From an uncultured Saprospiraceae bacterium (GTDB taxonomy: Bacteria > Bacteroidota > Bacteroidia > Chitinophagales > Saprospiraceae), in assembly GCA_937872385.1 (NCBI GenBank), contig CALMSO010000055.1, forward strand, positions 1 through 43,912: a stretch of DNA of 43,912 nucleotides, in the 5' to 3' direction. The notes under the pieces were generated by a model. The model had not been told where the DNA came from. It searched no databases and saw only the letters and a list, made by a program, of their open reading frames with translations. Made by a program: the position numbers and the translations under genes. Shown here in pieces: positions 41,101 to 43,912 of this stretch (positions are counted from its first letter, which is position 1; the number at the start of each line of letters is the position of its first letter).

Positions 41101-43229
41101 CCGGTCAGCAATTCATATTCTTCGGCGCAGGCGGCATCCACTATCCGACGTATTTCAATGCGAATCTTTCCACAGTTGTCGTAGCTGCCGTTGTTGAGTT
41201 CTTCGGCGGTTATTTTACTAAATGGCTCCGGCCCACCAATGCTTACATTGAGCAAATCTTTGCAAACGGCAATGGGTTCGCTTTTGTCAATTACTTCAAA
41301 ATGGCAATCGCGGATGCCGGTGTTCTTGCAATCGTCGCGCACCCGGTAGCGGAAGCGATGCACCCCGACGGGCACATTGTTGACAATGTCGCCGGGTCTT
41401 TTTCCGGTGGCCAGAATCACTTCTTCGTAGTCATAATCCTCAATTTCGCCATCAAGATCGTATATCGGGGTGTAAATGTCCAGAATGACGTCCACGGTGA
41501 TGCGCCAGCCTTCCGAGCAGTTATCCGTCACGGTATCCGGGGGTGGAATGATGATGGAAGCCCCGCAGGCGAAAGGCCCCGTTGAAAACACTGGGATGCA
41601 GCCGTCGTGGCCAACAGGGCAGGTAATTTCCGGGGGGGTAAAATCGCCGACTTTGACCAATTGCCGATAAATGAATGTGCTGCCTGGGTTGCACCAGTCA
41701 AAAATTGTCCAGACGCGCAGAAAGGTAAAGGCGCGATCGCACACTTGCACGCGGGCTTCGTCGGCGTAGGTGGCGCTGATATTGCAAAAAGGCTCGCTCA
41801 GGTCATGGAAGCCAAAGGTGGTTTTGATAGTCGGATAGCCCGTTACAGACGGATGCGGATAGCCGGTGGAGTCGGTTGGAAACATTTCATCGCACTCAAT
41901 ATAGGCCGTGTAGTTGGGTAGAATGACATCGCGGGTAGTGGGCTTGTGCACGGTGATATATTGTTCGCAAGCATCGGTATTGCCATGCGCGTCTTTCGCG
42001 GTGAAGGTACGCACCAGCACCACTTCTCGGCAGTCGCCATATTCGTGTAGCAAACGGTCGGTTACGCACACTTCGATGTGGTCGCAATTATCACTCACCG
42101 CACCGTTGCGGGTGAATGCCGGGTCGCCTTGGTGCGGAAATCCGGTGCGTTGCAAAACCGCCCGGAGGGCAGGGCTGATGTTCGTGATATTTCCTTCATT
42201 ATCAGTACGATAGCATTGTGTGCCAGCAAGTTGTAATGGTTTGAAATCTTCGCAGAGCAAAGGCGTCAGCCAGGGAATGGTGTGCACACTTTCGCCGAGT
42301 AGAATGCCGCCAGTGCCGGGCGCTTGCACGATGTCGTCGCGGAAAACCAACCATACAAAGTCACCGGTATCCGCTGGCCGAAGCGAGGTCGTAGCCAGAT
42401 AATAGGTTTCGTTTTGTTTGAGCGCCAGCGAAATACGCAGTATCGGTCGGTTGGTATTACCATTGAGCCAGGGCAGGTAATCGCCGAGGCCGGGCGTGCG
42501 AATCCACCAGTCGTTGAGCAAGGCGCCATTGTCCACAATGCTGCCGCTTTCGGTGAAGGCGATGATGTTTTGACAAGCATTTTCAGGATAAAAACCGCCT
42601 TGGAAAATAGCACCGGCACCGCGCGGAGCAGCCAAGAAATCGGTCATTAATATAAAAGTATAAATGCCGTCTTTGGCAACTTGAAAGGCTATGGTATCTA
42701 CAAAATAGGAGCCTGCATTGGGCACCTGTGGCCCCAGCCAGCAAGTGAAATCCCGACGCCTGAAGGTGGGGTCTTCATCGGAAAGTGTACCAGTGAGCCG
42801 ATTGGCGAAAACGGTGGTCAGCGCTTCATCGGTGTGGTCGGGGCAAACTAAGAGCGGCGGCGTATTGTCTTGCAATAGGATGTGCCCCCAGCATTTATCG
42901 CCGTTTTCCGGGTTGGTAATTTGATAGCGCAGCGCCTGACCTTTATAATCCCGCGGCACATAGCTGCCCAGCGAGCGGTTATTGGGTGCAAACACCTCTA
43001 TTTCAAGCCCTTCCATGCAGGCTGGGTCGCCACCCAACAGCATAAAAGGCGTCAGATGTACCTCGCAATGCACATCAAGCGAAACGCGAACCGTATCCTT
43101 GCAAGCAAGAGAAGGACAGTCTGTGAAAGCGAATAACGATAAGCTATCGGCTTCGGGTCGGTTGGAGATACCCCATATCATTAGCCAGAGTGGGAGCACC
43201 CACAGGCTTAAAAATTTCAGGCTTTTCAT
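38133..43229 (-). CDS. Giant T9SS-sorted surface protein with HYR-like region and dockerin
   Basis: The 1698-aa product has a signal peptide and a long cysteine-rich region of beta-sandwich repeats with HYR-like features (about 30-1290; recurrent CKD, DNCG and DDxxP turns). A carboxypeptidase-like fold follows (about 1297-1345), then a dockerin-type pair (about 1346-1410, second motif ADVNRSGSVSILDVLLLRKLI). Next are a cohesin-like beta-sandwich (about 1474-1608) and a type A sorting domain (about 1620-1698) with NVPNPFAQETTISFYLP and a final strand that directs secretion by the type IX system and surface attachment. It is probably an adhesin or scaffold. The ATG at 43229 opens the signal peptide; the frame continues to 43256. 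Confidence 0.88.
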   Translation of the reverse strand: MKSLKFLSLWVLPLWLMIWGISNRPEADSLSLFAFTDCPSLACKDTVRVSLDVHCEVHLTPFMLLGGDPACMEGLEIEVFAPNNRSLGSYVPRDYKGQALRYQITNPENGDKCWGHILLQDNTPPLLVCPDHTDEALTTVFANRLTGTLSDEDPTFRRRDFTCWLGPQVPNAGSYFVDTIAFQVAKDGIYTFILMTDFLAAPRGAGAIFQGGFYPENACQNIIAFTESGSIVDNGALLNDWWIRTPGLGDYLPWLNGNTNRPILRISLALKQNETYYLATTSLRPADTGDFVWLVFRDDIVQAPGTGGILLGESVHTIPWLTPLLCEDFKPLQLAGTQCYRTDNEGNITNISPALRAVLQRTGFPHQGDPAFTRNGAVSDNCDHIEVCVTDRLLHEYGDCREVVLVRTFTAKDAHGNTDACEQYITVHKPTTRDVILPNYTAYIECDEMFPTDSTGYPHPSVTGYPTIKTTFGFHDLSEPFCNISATYADEARVQVCDRAFTFLRVWTIFDWCNPGSTFIYRQLVKVGDFTPPEITCPVGHDGCIPVFSTGPFACGASIIIPPPDTVTDNCSEGWRITVDVILDIYTPIYDLDGEIEDYDYEEVILATGKRPGDIVNNVPVGVHRFRYRVRDDCKNTGIRDCHFEVIDKSEPIAVCKDLLNVSIGGPEPFSKITAEELNNGSYDNCGKIRIEIRRIVDAACAEEYELLTGQTLVTDDIDDPLVPDGDAPLPTDGGLASSDDEEILYTEWAEHIFVICCDVGQTIRVELRVWDDADGNGIAGEYENVDYCGREIEDNYNICWGEIFVEDKIKPLCKPPADRTIRCTDERVRYRPKFTCADEELLNELFGAFTAADNCHAVIICQEIIDQRDNCGAGTITRIAYALDDAGNVSAPCRQMITVTLDHDYEIMFPADVSGECNIVLDTIIGISEAGCDLLTVNVTDERFSVPTGECFKIFRTFRVLNWCEYDGVSPPIVISRDEDCDGKAGDEPVYVLRRPGPGNAQPAFIDRNNNERDNNPRASEIGSSCPANPAGYWRKSNATGYWQYTQFISVFDSHPPRLLPSPVDVFCSNTLDCEGDIGIPFLVSESCTPGNLRFEVIVELFNDSINFVRVPGDRVRGVYPKYTFESRFPIGNHTVEIFVSDACGNIASFRAPFTVADCKAPALTCINGLAVDLMPVIPAMDVDGDGRPDRGVAQVWAQDFVRSAADDCGEAVRFSINRPGETPDINRRDLILTCQDAGNTVAVEIYAWDDANNPRAIRPDGTRGGPNGARCVTYLLVQENIVGTCDDENAPGAIASGIVQTPNERPVADVLIQLSEGQHNSATTDANGRYTAQVPALTTQLLLQADFRTSPLLGVSTYDIVLITQHILGVRPFDSPYQYLAADVNRSGSVSILDVLLLRKLILGVEIDFPDGQSWRFVSGAYRFPLPTNPWAEKFPEVLLYRNLQLPLTNADFVAIKLGDVDFNALPDPRRTAPIATNPLLLQIEDHALQAGQTVEISFRADMNETPGYQFALGFATDALQLKDIIHDLAGPEHFGWRLIEQGILTTSWNHAAGQAAGGVQTLFRLVFETKKTGNLREWLRLEPRYLNAEAYDPEGARRTVAIGFVNSEDPFMLWQNVPNPFAQETTISFYLPKGGDTTLKIFGSNGQLLYTEKAYFERGHQQWQVGHHRLAGAGVYFYTVEVNGWKATRRMILLQ

Positions 43230-43317
43230 AATCAGGTCGTCTTTTATTAACATCAAGTCTCCGCTATGGAGTGCACGCCAGGTCTTTACAAAAGATTTGG
43301 CGTTTTTCTTACTATTT

Positions 43318-43912
43318 TCATTCGCCCGCAGGCCGCAGCGTAATGGTAAATGTCTGATTAACAGAACGATTTACACCGCCATTTTCCGTGCCACCATCAT
43401 CTTGCAAGAACAGGGTGATTTCAGCAGTTCCTACGGCATCACTTGCCGGCGTAAAGCGCAGCGTACCATCATCTGATACCTGTGGTACTTCCGCGAAAAG
43501 GGACGGCTCACTCAGCGATTCTATTACAAAAGTCAGCATCTGCGCGGCTTCGTCGGGCGGCCCCGCGCTGATATTAGTAGCCCAAAGCAAACTTTGGGGC
43601 CCCGCGTCTTCGAGTACCACCACATCGCCGCCGGGCGTGAAGTTGGGCGCGTCGTTCACCGGTTGTACAATGATGAGCAGCGGCTGCCGCAGGCTAGTGT
43701 CCACGCCGCCATTGTCGGTGCCACCATCATCTTTCAATTGAATGACCAACTCGGCGCGGCCGTTGGAGTCCGGCGCAGCGGTGAAGCGCAAGGTACCGTC
43801 GGGGTCGAGCGCGGGTTGCGTAGCAAATAGTGCCGGATTATCATTGCTCAATATCAAAAAAGTCAGCATCTGCGCGGCTTCGTCGGGCGGCCCCGCGCTG
43901 ATATTAGTAGCC
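43318..43912 (-). CDS. 3' part of a tandem-repeat surface protein (runs off the window)
   Basis: The visible 198 codons are two units of about 110 residues, each with LTFxIxSxxxPxLFA, DGTLRFT, QLKDDGGT or FLQDDGGT, NGGV and an end of VQPVNDAPNF type. These are cadherin-like or Ig-like extracellular repeats. The two units share at least 55 identical bases at 330-base spacing (43528-43582 and 43858-43912), so the repeat was recently copied and more units probably lie beyond the edge. The chain ends after ITLRPAGE with no sorting domain. The T9SS protein gene starts 88 bases downstream on the same strand, so the two are probably co-transcribed. Confidence 0.8.
   Translation of the reverse strand, partial: ATNISAGPPDEAAQMLTFLILSNDNPALFATQPALDPDGTLRFTAAPDSNGRAELVIQLKDDGGTDNGGVDTSLRQPLLIIVQPVNDAPNFTPGGDVVVLEDAGPQSLLWATNISAGPPDEAAQMLTFVIESLSEPSLFAEVPQVSDDGTLRFTPASDAVGTAEITLFLQDDGGTENGGVNRSVNQTFTITLRPAGE
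43528..43582 (-). repeat. 55-bp exact repeat (copy 1) within the repeat protein gene
   Basis: Identical to 43858-43912 at a spacing of 330 bases, equal to one 110-residue protein unit. It encodes the block around ATNISAGPPDEAAQML. The second copy reaches the window edge, so the true length of the repeat cannot be seen. Confidence 0.9.

Noticed and set aside
40944..41585. Open frame of 213 codons antisense to the T9SS protein
   Set aside because: It is a reading shadow in the giant gene, with no start signal, domain or flanking genes on that strand.

Overview
The window comes from a Bacteroidota chromosome, most likely a Saprospiria-like lineage. The reasons are a type IX secretion sorting domain on a giant HYR/dockerin-type surface protein, the pairs TonB receptor/DUF4249 and TonB receptor/DUF5689, DUF4221 and 6-bladed beta-propeller lipoproteins, two DUF6089 outer-membrane proteins, start sites without clear Shine-Dalgarno sequences, and moderate GC. 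Family names are recognised by eye from sequence; no search was run.

Layout. 1-170: tRNA-Pro (cut by the window edge) and tRNA-Ser, minus strand. 328-7000: dnaA, a small membrane protein, a lipoprotein, a GCS2-type ligase fused to a CBS pair, and two tandem DUF6089 paralogues. 7.2-9.1 kb: an MsbA-type ABC exporter. 9.29-10.97 kb: an AT-rich two-gene unit (unknown 205-aa protein plus XRE-ImmA/IrrE metallopeptidase) that looks acquired and resembles toxin-antitoxin or phage-defence modules. 11.0-14.6 kb: a membrane protein, murB, a membrane-bound (Fe-S) reductase and a PyrR-like phosphoribosyltransferase.

14.6-23.5 kb is the most unusual part. All genes lie on the minus strand: a 6-bladed propeller lipoprotein, a TonB receptor, a DUF4249 lipoprotein, a lipoprotein with a cysteine-rich tail, another small lipoprotein, a small membrane protein, a six-cysteine exported peptide and a DUF4221 lipoprotein. 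A duplicated intergenic cassette is found four times here (two copies identical over 192 bp). It carries an AAT microsatellite and is joined to leftover 3' ends of genes that are otherwise gone. One copy abuts the remnant of another cysteine-rich peptide. This looks like a site where small exported-protein genes are repeatedly duplicated, lost and swapped behind a common leader.

23.7-28.1 kb: housekeeping and metabolic genes (MOSC protein, BaiN-type flavoprotein, SIMPL protein, ferredoxin). 28.3-33.5 kb: a TonB receptor followed, after a stretch of G-rich and other short tandem repeats, by a lipoprotein with three DUF5689-like units, two of them a recent tandem duplication. 33.6-38.0 kb: TrmN6 methyltransferase, a small HTH protein, a lone receiver-domain protein, and a minus-strand run of DUF819 membrane protein, OsmC protein and an NMT1/THI5-like protein without signal peptide. 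38.1 kb to the end: the 1698-aa T9SS-sorted surface protein and the 3' part of a repeat protein that runs off the window.
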